Positions 1-7,176 of a DNA stretch of 23,113 nucleotides are shown here, in pieces. The notes under the pieces are model-generated. The model was not told where the DNA came from, searched no databases, and was given only the letters and a program-made list of their open reading frames with translations. Source of the DNA: DAOTYH01 sp034435015 (lineage in GTDB: Bacteria > Chloroflexota > Anaerolineae > Aggregatilineales > UBA3940); assembly GCA_034435015.1 (NCBI GenBank), contig DAOTYH010000058.1, positions 1-23,113 of the forward strand. Reading direction: 5' to 3'. The translations under genes and the position numbers were made by a program. The stretch's first letter is position 1. The number at the start of each line of letters is the position of its first letter.

Positions 1-146
1 ATGCGTACGCCGCTCGAATCCGTGTTATACTGTCCATCAGCGCTCCGTGATTCTGTTGTTGGTTTTGTCTCTACAACTTTATCACGGAGTCGCATTTTTA
101 TTGAGAATACTACGATGGCCGATCTCAGCAAAAGAGCAGGGCAGAC
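1..146. other. Left-edge stretch without an assignable gene
   Basis: No gene can be assigned with confidence in these 146 bases. One plus-strand frame entering from the left ends at a TGA at 48-50, inside the left arm of the stem-loop described separately; this could be the tail of an upstream gene. Alternatively, a minus-strand frame starting at an ATG at 95-93 stays open to the edge (31 codons, hydrophilic). It has a weak TTGCTG / TATTCT promoter-like pair but no Shine-Dalgarno sequence. The two readings compete and neither can be decided without the sequence to the left. Confidence 0.3.
40..93 (+). terminator. Long stem-loop, possible terminator
   Basis: CTCCGTGAT (43-51) pairs perfectly with ATCACGGAG (81-89), and GCG (40-42) with CGC (91-93) across a one-base bulge. 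A further inner stem pairs GTTGT (55-59) with ACAAC (73-77), leaving a 13-base loop. Downstream on the plus strand there is a five-T run at 95-99, a little separated from the stem. This fits a terminator for a plus-strand gene ending near position 50, convergent with the hydrolase gene that ends at 147. On the minus strand no T-run follows the stem, so termination of the hydrolase transcript here would be factor-dependent. A structured RNA element is the other possibility. Confidence 0.45.
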
Positions 147-869
147 TCACAAAGGTCCAGCAGGATACCTATCGGGCTGTATCTCACTAATCTTCTCAAA
201 CATGGCCTCAGCGACCAGTTCGGCCCCCCGCCCGTTCAGATGCACACCGTCCAGAGTGAGGTGTAATCCCCGGCGTGCAGAGGTGCGGTCTACAGCCTCA
301 TCCGACACGGAAAAGACAGTATCTATCATCAGCCGGAAAGGATTCGTGGGCAGGAAACGGGAGGGAGGATGTGTGGCCAGCTTGGCGGCGAAGATGCTTC
401 GCAGGTCGAGATAGCTAACCTCTGCGTAGGCGGCTGAGAGGTCCTCCACAATAGCCGATAACACACCTAGCTGCCGATTCCAAGGATTATCCAGAACCTC
501 CCCTATAAGAAGAGGTGAAACTGTCACTACCCGCGAGGCATAGGGCCGTATAGCGTCAAGTAAAGCCCGATAATGCAATCTAAACTCATTTGGGTCCTTG
601 GCCCAAGGCTGCCTCAACAGAGCCTTCAGGATAGGGGATAAGGGGCTTAGCCGAGCCAATACATCATTCACACCAACCCACAAGAAAGCTATATCGGCTG
701 GCTCAAGCAAGCCCTGTGTGACAATACGCTGATACAGGCTGATGACTGTATCCCCCCCCATCCCATAATTGATCAAGGTATGGCCGGGTAACTTCTCACG
801 CAGTAGAGCAAAGAAAGAGGCCCCCGGAACACCTTCAGTCAGACTGTCACCATAGAAAACAATTTTCAT
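147..869 (-). CDS. SGNH/GDSL-family esterase or lipase-like hydrolase
   Basis: A 240-residue serine hydrolase of the SGNH fold with all four blocks visible. Block I is GDSLTEG at residues 7-13, with Ser9 as nucleophile. Block II is the NYGMGG stretch at 35-39, block III is GVND at 66-69, and block V is DGVH at 207-210, giving the Asp/His pair. Families of this type cleave ester bonds of lipids, acylated sugars or thioesters; the substrate cannot be read from the sequence. There is no signal peptide, so it is probably cytoplasmic. The start at 869 is chosen over an upstream ATG at 953 because AAGGAG lies 11 bases before it and the fold begins at residue 2. The gene is transcribed divergently from the acyltransferase gene, which hints at linked lipid or acyl metabolism. 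That link is inference only. Confidence 0.88.
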   Translation of the reverse strand: MKIVFYGDSLTEGVPGASFFALLREKLPGHTLINYGMGGDTVISLYQRIVTQGLLEPADIAFLWVGVNDVLARLSPLSPILKALLRQPWAKDPNEFRLHYRALLDAIRPYASRVVTVSPLLIGEVLDNPWNRQLGVLSAIVEDLSAAYAEVSYLDLRSIFAAKLATHPPSRFLPTNPFRLMIDTVFSVSDEAVDRTSARRGLHLTLDGVHLNGRGAELVAEAMFEKISEIQPDRYPAGPL

Positions 870-1057
870 CCTTGTTGAAGCTCCTTGCTGATCTGGAAGT
901 CGGCATCCGATCACTGGGTTGAACACCGCAGAAGTGAGCATCAGTTTTTGCACTACACCCCCTAATGTACCCCCAATGTGCTTTTGGGTGGATGCCTTGC
1001 ACCCCTTTATGTGGGATGCTTATTCCCAATACAAAGGAACGATGAGGCAGGAAAAAG
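870..1057. promoter_or_regulatory. Divergent intergenic region with direct repeats
   Basis: This region separates the hydrolase and acyltransferase starts and must hold promoters for both. It contains a tandem repeat, ACCCCCTAATGT (957-968) followed directly by ACCCCCAATGT (969-979). A second imperfect pair follows: GGGTGGATGC at 986-995 and GTGGGATGC at 1011-1019, each followed by a C-rich half. GGGTG (986-990) can also pair with CACCC (1000-1004). A possible plus-strand promoter is TTGCAC (997-1002) with TATTCC (1021-1026), spacer 18 bp; the -10 match is poor. The repeats look like regulator-binding sites, but no regulator can be named. Confidence 0.35.
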
Positions 1058-1762
1058 ATGCTCAGCAAAATCTTATACAGAACGGGTGCTTTAACGGTAG
1101 ACCTTTGCGCGCGACTAATGTTTAACAGGGACATTGTCCGGCACGCTCCGTTGCCGGAAGGTGCTAAGATTATATCTCCTAATCACCCTAGCACGACGGA
1201 TCCGTTCCTGATCTTAGCGTCATTTCAGGAACCGGTCAGCATTCTGATTGACAACCGGCTGTTCAAAGTACCCCTATTCGGTGAATACCTGAGGAGAACC
1301 GGCCATATTCCCGTCGTAGAAGGACAGGGGTATACCGCCTTTGAGGCCGCCCGGCGTCTGCTTGAAGAAGGCCGCACAGTGGTCGTTTTTCCTGAAGGGA
1401 CTATCAGCCCCTTGGCAGGTGGACTACATCCTCCCCGCACCGGGGCGGCCCGTCTGGCCTTGCTTACAGGTGCACCGATTATACCAGTGGGCATTTATCT
1501 GGAACGTAGACGCCTCCGGCTGATCGAGACCCGGATTGACGGTAAGAAGGAAATCGGTACTTGGTATCTGGGGGGGCCGTTTGCTGTGACATTTGGGCAA
1601 CCTATGTGGTTTCAGGGTGATGTCGAGAATCGCGAATACGTTGCTTCTATGTCTAAACGCCTCATGAGGCGGATCGCTCAGCTTACTTTCGAGAGCGCCT
1701 ACCGGGTAATAGGGATGCAGGCCCTAGCCGCGCTCGACTCTGGTGAGCTGGTAATCCTGTAG
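1058..1762 (+). CDS. PlsC-like 1-acylglycerol-3-phosphate acyltransferase family protein
   Basis: A 234-residue acyltransferase of the PlsC (LPLAT) superfamily, which transfers acyl groups from acyl-CoA or acyl-ACP to lysophosphatidate or related acceptors at the inner face of the membrane. The catalytic HX4D motif is NHPSTTD, with His43 and Asp48. Block III is FPEGT at 111-115, and block IV is GAPIIPVGI at 138-146. The length is normal for the family. A purine-rich AGGCAGGAAAAAG precedes the ATG. The next gene follows after 17 bp, so the two are probably co-transcribed. Whether the acceptor is lysophosphatidate or another lipid is not decided by the motifs, so no gene symbol is given. Confidence 0.87.
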   Translation: MLSKILYRTGALTVDLCARLMFNRDIVRHAPLPEGAKIISPNHPSTTDPFLILASFQEPVSILIDNRLFKVPLFGEYLRRTGHIPVVEGQGYTAFEAARRLLEEGRTVVVFPEGTISPLAGGLHPPRTGAARLALLTGAPIIPVGIYLERRRLRLIETRIDGKKEIGTWYLGGPFAVTFGQPMWFQGDVENREYVASMSKRLMRRIAQLTFESAYRVIGMQALAALDSGELVIL

Positions 1763-1779
1763 TTTGAAGGAGAGACTCC

Positions 1780-2517
1780 ATGACATGGAAACAGAGACCG
1801 GCCTCAGGGCAAAGAGAACTGGCCGATCAGCCGTTCATCTATGAGATCAGGGTTAGGGGGCGGCTTGATAGTGAATACTGGGCCGAGTGGTTCGAAGGGA
1901 TGACCATAACGGTTGAGGAGACCGGCGAAACAGTGCTCTACGGCCCCCTCCCTGATCAAGCGGCATTGTACGGATTGTTGTCTAGGTTACGCGACCTGGC
2001 CATTCCGTTACTGTCAGTCAATGTACTGAAGGCCAACAGCCGGGCCGGTATGCGCCTGCGCAACCAGCGGCGAAAGATCAGAATCAACTGGGTGTTGCTC
2101 CTGATCTACCTGGTCCTAGCCGGCGCACTCTCGTCTATGACCGTCTTCTTGACATCTGAAGGGCTGATTCACACGGCCTTAGCCCTGACCATCCTCTTCA
2201 CCCTGCTGGGCGGTATTGCCTACGGGTTCTTCATTGGCGATGGCGGAAAGGGCTGGCTCGTACTGGCAATGACCGCCTGGCTCTCCAGCGTGATCACGTT
2301 GACCCTGTACCTCACGATCATGGGCTGGTTACCTACCCCCTTGGCCATTGCTACACTGTTGTTTCTGCTGGCGTGCGGGTTAATATATCTTCTGTACTGG
2401 TGGCGCCGCCGTGAGGCACGAAGGGCAAACGCACCTGCACAATGGGAAAAGCTGGGATATATGTCCGGGTCTAGCCGCTCTGAACCAATGAGAGTGGAAA
2501 GGGGCGATAGGAAGTAG
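1780..2517 (+). CDS. Membrane protein: short soluble N-terminal domain plus four helices
   Basis: A 245-residue protein of unknown function. Residues 19-83 form a compact soluble domain (YEIRVRGRLDSEYWAEWF, then a TITVEETGET strand pair and a PDQAALYGLLSRLRDL helix). I have seen this type repeatedly in Chloroflexota proteins, alone or fused to other modules, and its role is not established. A basic linker (about 91-102) leads into four predicted membrane segments near residues 104-124, 130-151, 158-180 and 186-207, followed by a basic, cytoplasmic-looking tail. GAAGGAGA precedes the ATG at good spacing, and the gene lies 17 bp after the acyltransferase gene. Probably an inner-membrane protein, perhaps a partner in lipid metabolism; that is inference from position only. 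Confidence 0.7.
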   Translation: MTWKQRPASGQRELADQPFIYEIRVRGRLDSEYWAEWFEGMTITVEETGETVLYGPLPDQAALYGLLSRLRDLAIPLLSVNVLKANSRAGMRLRNQRRKIRINWVLLLIYLVLAGALSSMTVFLTSEGLIHTALALTILFTLLGGIAYGFFIGDGGKGWLVLAMTAWLSSVITLTLYLTIMGWLPTPLAIATLLFLLACGLIYLLYWWRRREARRANAPAQWEKLGYMSGSSRSEPMRVERGDRK

Positions 2518-2539
2518 AAGGAATAAAGCCCTACCCCCT

Positions 2540-2568
2540 AGAACCTTTCATAGTTGGGCGCGTATAAT
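2540..2568 (+). promoter_or_regulatory. Probable promoter of the LuxR-type regulator gene
   Basis: A perfect TATAAT occurs at 2563-2568 in the 92-bp gap before the regulator gene, about 40 bases upstream of its start. No convincing -35 hexamer lies at 16-18 bp; the bases at 2540-2545 read AGAACC. The regulator may therefore depend on an activator at this promoter, or the match may be chance. The gap separates this gene from the preceding membrane-protein gene as a probable separate transcription unit. Confidence 0.45.
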
Positions 2569-2609
2569 GAGGTGATCGGGCTGAATCTTACAGGTGAGAG
2601 AGTGAGAGG

Positions 2610-5264
2610 ATGGCCGCTCCGCTGTTAAATACAAAACTCTGTATCCCGCCGATACGCCCTAACCGCGTACCGCGTCCGCATTTGATCGAACGATTGAGTG
2701 AGGGATTGCGCCTAAACCATCGGTTGACGCTGGTCTCTGCTCCCCCCGGGTTCGGCAAGACAACGTTGATCGGTGAGTGGATTGGCAATGCCGGGCGGCC
2801 TGTGGCATGGTTCTCGATAGACGAAACAGACAATGATCCAGTTGTGTTTCTGAGCTATCTAATCAGCGCATTTCAGCAAGTTGACCAGCGCATTGGTCAG
2901 ACGGCGCAGAGCATCCTGTTGTCCCCACACCTTCTGCCAATGCAGGGCCCGATTACCTCACTGATCAACGACCTGACAGTCATTGCCACTCCCATCATTC
3001 TCGTGCTGGATGACTATCATCTGATTACTTCTATACCGGTACATCAGGCCCTCGGCTTTCTGCTCGAACATCAGCCGCCCTCATTGCACCTGGTTATTGG
3101 TACACGTGAAGACCCTCCCCTGCCGCTAGCACGACTGCGGGCACGCGGCCAGATGACCGAAATACGGGAGCACGACCTGCGCTTCACCGCGGAGGAGGCG
3201 GCGGTTTTTCTGAATCAGATCATGGGGCTTGGCCTGCCTGAAGAGGCTATCAGACAGCTTGAGGCACGCACGGAAGGCTGGATCGCCGGATTGCAGTTGG
3301 CCGCGCTGGCATTACAGAGAAAGCCGGATGGAACGGAAGCCTTTGTCACCACTTTCACAGGCAGTGATCGCTATGTTATGGAGTACTTGATCACGGAGGT
3401 ACTGCAACGACTTCCTGAGGACGTACACGTTTTTCTGCGGAAAACGGCTATCCTTGATCAATTGACGGCGCCGTTGTGCGATGAACTTACAGGCAGAGAT
3501 GACAGCCGGGCAATTCTGGAGCGCTTGGAGGGAGCCAACTTATTCCTGATCCCCCTCGACCGCCAGAAAGAATGGTATCGGTATCACCGTCTCTTTGCTG
3601 AGTTCCTGCGCATGGGAGGGGACTATGAAGAGCAGAAGATGCTCCATCAAAAAGCCATGCGCTGGTATGAAGCACATGGTCTGGTCACCCAGTCTGTCCA
3701 CCATGCGATGTCATATGCCAGTATGTCGGGCGACTGGAGTGACGCAGAGAGACTCGTCCGCCAGTTTGCAGAGACTGCACTGTTGAACGGCAACCTGCTG
3801 ACGGCGCTCAGCTGGCTGGATACACTGCCTGAGGAGCATGTGCGGGCTGACATAGAGCTGGCTACCTGCAAAGGATGGGCGCTTGCACTCACCAACGAGA
3901 TGATCCTGGCTGAGAGTTATGCCAGTGCGGCGGAAGGCATCCTTAGCAAAATCAAAGAGGCTTCCCCCGTCGGTAAGGGGAGACTGCTTGTTCTGCGTGC
4001 CTTTATTGAGGCACTGGAACATCAGAACTACGAAAGCGCTATCGCCTTGGCCTTACAGGCATTGGAAGTACTTCAGGAGACTCATGAGAACTGGCGCGTC
4101 ATCGCGCTGTGGGTGCTGGCCGAATCATTGGAACGGACACAGCCCATATCCGAGGCAATTGATGCATTTTACAAGGCACTCCAAACAGGGCTGAAGCTGG
4201 GTAAACACATCTTCGTCGCCACAGTTGAGATGTCCTTGGCCCTGTCTCTTAACAATCACGGCCAAAGGCTGGAGGCGATCAGGCTCTGCGAAGACTCGCT
4301 GAGGCGCTACACAGACAGTATGGGCAATCTGTCGCCGGCGGCATGCCTGATCCTCAGCAGGCTGGGGCTGCTCTACTATGAAGCCAACCAGCTCGAACAG
4401 TCCCGCGAGTTTCATGAGAAATGTCTAGAGCTGGGCAAGCTCCTTGCGCCAGGGGATTATCTCGCCTTTGTAGAAGGCTCGCAGGCCCCAACGCTCTTCG
4501 CTCAAGGCGACATTGGCGCCGCCCTGGAAGCACTCCGGCAGGCCTACCACCTTGCAGGGCGATCAGGGTATATCAATGCCGATATATTTCTGGCGATGGA
4601 GGCAGATTTCCAGCTAAAGCAGGGCAACCTCGAAGCGGCGAGCCGCTGGGCAGAGGAAGCCGGACTATCCCCGGATGACATTCCCCAGTATATGCGCCTT
4701 GAACAACACGTGGTGTACGCCCGCCTTCTTCTGGCTCAACAGCGTTTACCAGAAGCAAGGCGCTGGCTGGCGCGTCTCGAACAGTTCTGCAGGGAGCGAG
4801 AGTTATACCGCTGGCTGATCTCAGTTCACATCCTACAGGCACTTGTTGCTAAGAGGATAGGAGAACATGCGGTTGCCCGTACATATCTCTCGGAGGCACT
4901 CAAGAGGGCGGCGCCAGAGAATTACATAAGGGCCTTCTTGGATGAAGACAGGCAGGTCATTGGGTTACTGCCTGAAGTCCATGATGCCTCACCCGCCTTT
5001 GTGGAAGAACTTCTGCGGGCGGCAAGGCAACCCCGCCCCAGCCAGTCTACAGCAGGACAGCCTTTATTCGAGCCTCTAAGTGAACGTGAGCTTGAAGTGT
5101 TGTCGCTGGTCGCTGACGGACTCAGCAATGCTGAGATCGCACACAAGCTTTTTATTGCTGTTGGCACGGTGAAGCGCCATATCAATAACATCTACGGCAA
5201 GCTGGAAGTGACCAGCCGTACTCAGGCTGTGGCCAAAGCTAGACAACTCAAACTCCTCCAGTAA
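2610..5264 (+). CDS. LuxR-family transcriptional regulator, MalT-like (LAL, STAND ATPase)
   Basis: An 884-residue member of the large ATP-binding LuxR (LAL/MalT) regulators. The N-terminal NTPase has a Walker A motif, PPGFGKTT, at about 45-52 and a Walker B motif, ILVLDDYH, with Asp134 and Asp135. A long helical, TPR-like sensor region rich in Ala/Leu/Glu repeats runs from about residue 340 to 800. The C-terminal LuxR helix-turn-helix begins at PLSERELEVL (about 822) and includes the recognition segment AVGTVKRHINNIYGKL. In MalT-type proteins an inducer bound to the TPR region together with ATP drives oligomerisation and promoter activation. The inducer here is unknown. The length is typical of the family and the gene is intact. 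GAGAGG lies just before the ATG. The UDG-like gene follows 10 bp later. Confidence 0.92.
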   Translation: MAAPLLNTKLCIPPIRPNRVPRPHLIERLSEGLRLNHRLTLVSAPPGFGKTTLIGEWIGNAGRPVAWFSIDETDNDPVVFLSYLISAFQQVDQRIGQTAQSILLSPHLLPMQGPITSLINDLTVIATPIILVLDDYHLITSIPVHQALGFLLEHQPPSLHLVIGTREDPPLPLARLRARGQMTEIREHDLRFTAEEAAVFLNQIMGLGLPEEAIRQLEARTEGWIAGLQLAALALQRKPDGTEAFVTTFTGSDRYVMEYLITEVLQRLPEDVHVFLRKTAILDQLTAPLCDELTGRDDSRAILERLEGANLFLIPLDRQKEWYRYHRLFAEFLRMGGDYEEQKMLHQKAMRWYEAHGLVTQSVHHAMSYASMSGDWSDAERLVRQFAETALLNGNLLTALSWLDTLPEEHVRADIELATCKGWALALTNEMILAESYASAAEGILSKIKEASPVGKGRLLVLRAFIEALEHQNYESAIALALQALEVLQETHENWRVIALWVLAESLERTQPISEAIDAFYKALQTGLKLGKHIFVATVEMSLALSLNNHGQRLEAIRLCEDSLRRYTDSMGNLSPAACLILSRLGLLYYEANQLEQSREFHEKCLELGKLLAPGDYLAFVEGSQAPTLFAQGDIGAALEALRQAYHLAGRSGYINADIFLAMEADFQLKQGNLEAASRWAEEAGLSPDDIPQYMRLEQHVVYARLLLAQQRLPEARRWLARLEQFCRERELYRWLISVHILQALVAKRIGEHAVARTYLSEALKRAAPENYIRAFLDEDRQVIGLLPEVHDASPAFVEELLRAARQPRPSQSTAGQPLFEPLSERELEVLSLVADGLSNAEIAHKLFIAVGTVKRHINNIYGKLEVTSRTQAVAKARQLKLLQ

Positions 5265-5274
5265 CAATAATGGC

Positions 5275-5928
5275 ATGGGTGATCTGACCGGGGAGACTAT
5301 TTCCCAACTAGTTGATCGGCTGGCCAGACTGCCTGCCTCTGATCGTCTGTCCAACCCCTATGCGCCCGCAGACGACCCAGGGGCCAGTATCCGCCGCGCT
5401 AACTTGATCCGCTACCTGACCGACATGAGCCGCCTGAAACCGAATGCTCTGTTATTGGCTGAGGCTCCCGGCTATCGCGGTTGTGCTTTGAGTGGTATCC
5501 CCATCACGAGCGAGCGCATCATGCTGCGCGGCATTGAGAAATGGGGGCTGTTCGGGGACGGCTACCGTCCAACCAGCGGGCGTCCGCAGGGGGTAGCCGA
5601 AATGACCGCTTCCATCCTATGGAGCGCCTTGATCAAGTACGCTGACAAGCCGCCCGTCTTGTGGAACACCGTTCCATTGCATCCCCATCAGCCCGGCGAT
5701 TTACTCTCCAATCGGACCCCGTCAGCAGAAGAGCAACGCATGGGGGCTACCTTTATAGCAGACATACTTGCCCTCTATGAGATTGATCGGGTGCTGGCGG
5801 TAGGCCGAACCGCCCAGCGCGCACTAGACAGACTGGGGTATGCTTATATTCCGCTACGACATCCTGCTCAAGGCGGCAAGGCCAAGTTTGTAGAGGGCCT
5901 GCGAGCCGCGCTGGCATCCCCTGCCTGA
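5275..5928 (+). CDS. Uracil-DNA glycosylase superfamily protein
   Basis: A 217-residue protein with signature segments of the UDG superfamily. LLLAEAPGYRGCALSGIP (about 59-76) corresponds to the GEAPG motif of the active site, with Ala in place of the first Gly. A central VLWNTVPLHPHQPGD segment and a C-terminal LRHPAQGGK with His196 correspond to the conserved His-Pro motif. UDGs remove uracil from DNA and start base-excision repair; relatives of this subgroup are mostly uncharacterised. Only one cysteine (Cys70) is present, so the four-Cys iron-sulphur cluster of family 4 and 5 enzymes is absent. The start lies 10 bp after the regulator stop with no clear Shine-Dalgarno sequence, suggesting translational coupling. 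It may be a repair enzyme or a superfamily member with another role. Confidence 0.75.
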   Translation: MGDLTGETISQLVDRLARLPASDRLSNPYAPADDPGASIRRANLIRYLTDMSRLKPNALLLAEAPGYRGCALSGIPITSERIMLRGIEKWGLFGDGYRPTSGRPQGVAEMTASILWSALIKYADKPPVLWNTVPLHPHQPGDLLSNRTPSAEEQRMGATFIADILALYEIDRVLAVGRTAQRALDRLGYAYIPLRHPAQGGKAKFVEGLRAALASPA

Positions 5929-5971
5929 GGTAACTCCAGCACTCCAAGCCGGGTCAATACCCTAAGTCTGG

Positions 5972-6028
5972 CACATCTTCAACACAATTCCTTCACGTTT
6001 TCTACACAAGGTCCCCGTATCATATAGG
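5972..6028 (+). promoter_or_regulatory. Regulatory region before the sensor-module genes
   Basis: The 146-bp gap after the UDG-like gene carries two near-identical decamers, TTCAACACAA (5978-5987) and TTCTACACAA (6000-6009). Their starts are 22 bp apart, close to two helical turns. CACATCT at 5972-5978 overlaps the first copy and recurs at 6417-6423 before the response regulator. Candidate -10 boxes are TATCAT (6018-6023) or TATAGG (6023-6028); no good -35 is seen. Tandem direct repeats of this spacing are typical of binding sites for OmpR-family regulators, so binding by the neighbouring regulator is the simplest inference. Confidence 0.38.
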
Positions 6029-6074
6029 TACAGTCTGTAGAAGTAAATGCGACGTCCCTTGAGGAGAGGAAGCA

Positions 6075-6416
6075 ATGAAAAACAAAACAATCTGGCTTGT
6101 GCTAGGAGGGATCGGGTTGGTGGTTGCAGGGATCGTGATCGGTTTCCTGCTCAGCGGCGGTGTGCTGGCTCTGCGCTCCCCACAAGGAGCTGAGTTCATT
6201 CAGCCTTTCGCTTACGGCCCGATGAGGGGCGGCCATATGATGAGCTTCTGGGGACGACCCTATCTATTTTGGGGTCTGGGCTGGCTGGTCATGGCGCTGT
6301 TCTGGCTCGGCCCTATTGCCGGCATTGCGGCTTTGATCATTGTCCTGGCAGGCCGCAAAAAGCCTTCAGCCACAGCACAGCCAAACAGTGCCCCTTCTGC
6401 CTCCCCTGAAACTTGA
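6075..6416 (+). CDS. Small two-helix membrane protein with Met/His loop
   Basis: A 113-residue protein with no recognised family. A first hydrophobic segment (about 6-28) could be a membrane anchor or uncleaved signal. A loop of about 35 residues includes PMRGGHMMSFWGR, with Met50, His54, Met55 and Met56. A second hydrophobic segment spans about 66-93, and a short Lys/Pro/Ala/Ser tail follows. The GAGGAG element upstream of the ATG is strong. It is the first gene of a three-gene unit with the response regulator and histidine kinase and shares a Met-rich extracytoplasmic element with the kinase. That makes an accessory sensor or a target membrane protein of the system plausible. A role in metal (copper or silver) response is inference only. 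Confidence 0.65.
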   Translation: MKNKTIWLVLGGIGLVVAGIVIGFLLSGGVLALRSPQGAEFIQPFAYGPMRGGHMMSFWGRPYLFWGLGWLVMALFWLGPIAGIAALIIVLAGRKKPSATAQPNSAPSASPET

Positions 6417-6466
6417 CACATCTACACTCAAGCTGTTACGCTGAACAGCGTAATAGTCTGGAGGGG
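6413..6466 (+). promoter_or_regulatory. Palindrome and promoter-like elements before the response regulator
   Basis: A perfect inverted repeat, TTACGCTG-AA-CAGCGTAA, occupies 6436-6453, between the stop of the small membrane gene (6414-6416) and the regulator start (6472). A consensus TTGACA at 6413-6418 overlaps that stop. The bases 17 bp downstream (TTACGC, 6436-6441) fall in the left arm of the palindrome and match a -10 only weakly. CACATCT (6417-6423) followed by ACACTCAA resembles the repeats at 5972-5987. GGAGGGG at 6460-6466 is the ribosome-binding site. The palindrome could be an operator, or an RNA hairpin setting expression between the first and second genes; its small loop and lack of a T-run argue against a simple terminator. 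Confidence 0.5.
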
Positions 6467-6471
6467 CACGA

Positions 6472-7176
6472 GTGGCACAGAAGGTGTTAATCATTGAGGA
6501 CGAACAGAAGATCGCCCGGCTGGTCCGCCTCTATCTGGAAGAGGCGGGCTTTGAGGCAGTAGCAGTCTATGACGGCACGCAGGCTATACCAGCCTATCGC
6601 CACGAACGTCCTGATCTGGTGATTCTCGATCTAAACCTGCCAGGGGTAGATGGTCTGGATGTATGCCGGCTGATACGACGCGAATCGGATGTGCCGATCA
6701 TCATGTTGACTGCCCGCAGTGATGAAGCTGATCGGCTGATTGGCCTGGAGATGGGTGCGGATGACTATGTGGTCAAGCCATTTTCACCCCGCGAAGTTGT
6801 TGCACGGGTAAGGGCTGTTCTGCGCCGTGCAGGCGGAAGCCAACAGCCGCCAGAAATTGTGCGTGCCGGCGACCTGATGCTCGACATAGCCGCCTATCGG
6901 GCCACACTGGGTGGACATACTCTTACGCTGACGCCCTCTGAGTTTGAATTGCTTGTCGTGCTGGCACGTAACGCCGGGCGGGTCTTGACCCGTCTTCAGC
7001 TACTTGAGGCAACACAAGGGGTCGCCTATGACGGCTATGAGCGCACAATTGATCAGCACATCAAAAATCTGCGCCGCAAGATGGAGGACGAGATCGGGCA
7101 TGAGCGCCTGATCCACACAGTGCATGGTGTAGGCTACCGCCTAGACCCCATCGAAAGTGGCAGAGATGTTTCGTAG
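6472..7176 (+). CDS. OmpR/PhoB-family response regulator
   Basis: A 234-residue two-domain response regulator. The receiver domain (about 1-120) has the acidic pair Glu9/Asp10, phosphoacceptor Asp53 in VILDLNLPG, Thr80, and Lys102 in VVKPF. The winged-helix effector domain (about 127-230) ends with the usual FELLVVLARNAGRV, TIDQHIKNLRRK and IHTVHGVGYRL elements. On phosphorylation by the downstream kinase it should dimerise and bind tandem DNA repeats. The GTG start at 6472 is fixed by GGAGGGG five bases upstream and by the domain beginning at residue 3. The kinase gene overlaps its 3' end. Repeated motifs in front of this gene and of the small membrane gene suggest autoregulation. Confidence 0.95.
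   Translation: MAQKVLIIEDEQKIARLVRLYLEEAGFEAVAVYDGTQAIPAYRHERPDLVILDLNLPGVDGLDVCRLIRRESDVPIIMLTARSDEADRLIGLEMGADDYVVKPFSPREVVARVRAVLRRAGGSQQPPEIVRAGDLMLDIAAYRATLGGHTLTLTPSEFELLVVLARNAGRVLTRLQLLEATQGVAYDGYERTIDQHIKNLRRKMEDEIGHERLIHTVHGVGYRLDPIESGRDVS

Noticed and set aside
1..414. Plus-strand open frame of 137 codons at the left edge
   Set aside because: It runs antisense through the 3' end of the SGNH hydrolase gene, whose block V motif lies there, and its composition is not protein-like. It also crosses the stem-loop at 40-93.
870..953. 28-residue N-terminal extension of the SGNH hydrolase
   Set aside because: The SGNH fold begins at the Met encoded at 869, which has AAGGAG at good spacing. 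The extension is not hydrophobic and gives no signal peptide.
919..1134. Small open frames on both strands in the divergent spacer
   Set aside because: They overlap the start of the acyltransferase gene or the hydrolase upstream region, lack ribosome-binding sites and have low-complexity, Cys/Pro-rich translations.
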